Shown here one piece after another: positions 32,503 through 33,108 of a stretch of 33,108 bases of DNA. Under the pieces are notes generated by a model. It was not told the origin of the DNA. It searched no databases and saw only the letters and a list, made by a program, of their open reading frames with translations. A program made the translations under genes and the position numbers. Every line of letters starts with the position of its first letter. Position 1 is the first letter of the stretch. The stretch is from assembly GCA_021158525.1 (NCBI GenBank), contig JAGGUL010000113.1, forward strand, positions 1 to 33,108. The letters are read 5' to 3'. Origin of the DNA: Candidatus Hydrothermota bacterium. Its GTDB lineage: Bacteria > Hydrothermota > Hydrothermia > B15-G9 > DRBW01.

Positions 32503-33108
32503 ATGATCTACATCCTGTTCTTTCTGGTTCTTTTAGGGCCCAGAAGGCCCGAGAGTGTTCTCTGTACCGAGAAGGGCATCTTCGTATCGGATATAGGAGA
32601 ATTCGGCTCCATGCCCGACGGGAAGATCTACGTCCTCAACGGGGATTCCGTCAAAATCTATGCCGACAGCCTGACCGATCCCAAGGGTCTGGCCTATTTC
32701 AACGGAAGGTTATATGTGGCCGACAAAGACAGGATATGGGAGATGACTGACAGCACGAGGTCAGTTTATATAGGCCCCGATTCCTTCCCAGCGAGGCCCG
32801 AGTTTCTGAACGATCTCGCCGTCGACAGCTCCGGAATCCTCTATGTCTCAGACACATGGATGGGGGCGGTCTTCAAGGTCGACACGGCAGGCAGGGCAGT
32901 GACATTCGTCAAAGTCGAGAGCCCCAACGGCCTCGCCTGGTGGAAAGGCAAGCTTTACTGCGTGAGCTTCACGAAGCCCGGAAAGCTATTTGTGGTGGAA
33001 AATGGCACCGCTGGCGAGATATTCAGCTCCGAAGACATAAACGGGGCTGACGGCCTCGCCATAAGAAAAGGGGAAATCTATATCAGCGGCTACAACTCGG
33101 GAAAAGTG
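32503..33108 (+). CDS. Secreted SMP-30/NHL-like beta-propeller protein, 3' truncated
   Basis: The visible 202 residues start with a signal peptide (MIYILFFLVLLGP) and then read as repeated beta-propeller blades: GKIYVLNGDSVKIYADSL, LAYFNGRLYVADKDRIWEM, NDLAVDSSGILYVSDTWMGAVFKVD, NGLAWWKGKLYCVSF and DGLAIRKGEIYISGYNSGKV. The D-P-x-G/N-D-L-A-V-D and L-Y-V-[AS]-D phrases are those of SMP-30/gluconolactonase-like and NHL propellers. The protein is exported to the periplasm or beyond. Its enzymatic role, if any, and its C terminus (possibly another sorting domain) lie outside the window. AGGGGG lies 7 nt before the ATG. It is divergent from uvrB. Confidence 0.85.
   Translation, partial: MIYILFFLVLLGPRRPESVLCTEKGIFVSDIGEFGSMPDGKIYVLNGDSVKIYADSLTDPKGLAYFNGRLYVADKDRIWEMTDSTRSVYIGPDSFPARPEFLNDLAVDSSGILYVSDTWMGAVFKVDTAGRAVTFVKVESPNGLAWWKGKLYCVSFTKPGKLFVVENGTAGEIFSSEDINGADGLAIRKGEIYISGYNSGKV

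Noticed and set aside
1-33108. CRISPR arrays, tRNA or rRNA genes, insertion sequences, prophage or defence genes
   Set aside because: Reading both strands showed no spaced direct repeats, no cloverleaf-like sequence, no transposase or integrase motifs, and no known defence-domain proteins.

Overview
The window (about 33 kb, moderately GC-rich) comes from the chromosome of a diderm bacterium. Outer-membrane biogenesis genes (lptD, tamB), a PorV/FadL-like barrel and a probable lipoprotein show the cell envelope. Three large secreted proteins end in C-terminal sorting domains of the type IX secretion system (T9SS), which points to the Bacteroidetes/FCB side of the tree or to candidate phyla with the same system (WOR-3, TA06 or Zixibacteria-like lineages). 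A four-subunit ferredoxin-dependent pyruvate oxidoreductase indicates an anaerobe. Heavy use of AGG/AGA and ATA codons together with K/E/R-rich proteins hints at thermophily. The phylum and thermophily are inferences. No tRNA, rRNA, CRISPR array, insertion sequence or phage gene was seen.

Layout. 1-1240: the 3' part of an isocitrate dehydrogenase-type gene, its terminator, and a 47-residue SPW-like membrane protein gene with its own promoter and a 16-bp inverted repeat joining its leader to its 3' end. 1291-5949 (minus): two T9SS cargo genes, a 1110-residue M6-type metalloprotease and a 338-residue protein of unknown function. 6016-9390 (minus): a small surface-glycan locus (polyprenyl-phosphate sugar-1-phosphate transferase, GT2 glycosyltransferase, UPF0104/YbhN-like membrane protein). 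9492-13927 (plus): a secreted Asp-box/BNR propeller protein followed 2 nt later by lptD. 13928-19683 (minus): priA, tamB, rpmB. 19941-23126 (plus): an unknown probable lipoprotein plus a PorV/FadL-like barrel. 23123-27615 (minus): gltX and, upstream of it behind a strong terminator, porCDAB. 27895-29541 (plus): a CBS-domain protein and a cation:proton antiporter. 29548-32395 (minus): uvrB with an overlapping PSP1/RicT-like gene. 32503-33108 (plus): the start of a secreted beta-propeller gene.

How the genes fit together. The por operon and the dehydrogenase serve central carbon metabolism around pyruvate and 2-oxoglutarate. LptD, TamB, the glycan genes, the barrel/lipoprotein pair and the T9SS cargo all concern building or decorating the outer membrane. 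PriA, UvrB, GltX and L28 are housekeeping. Operons are compact, with overlapping or abutting start and stop codons.

The promoters are the most striking part. Thirteen sigma-70-like promoters can be read. One group (rpmB, porC, M6 protease, BNR protein, lipoprotein, small SPW gene) has a leader with a Shine-Dalgarno site. A second group (uvrB, tamB, the UPF0104 gene, the GT2 gene, and nearly so the CBS gene) has its -10 box only 7-12 nt before the start codon and no usable Shine-Dalgarno, which predicts leaderless or near-leaderless mRNAs. No clear new defence or mobile system was found. The less explained pieces are the SPW gene with its paired ends, the lipoprotein/barrel pair, the 338-residue T9SS cargo, and gltX sitting directly behind a terminator with no room for a promoter.
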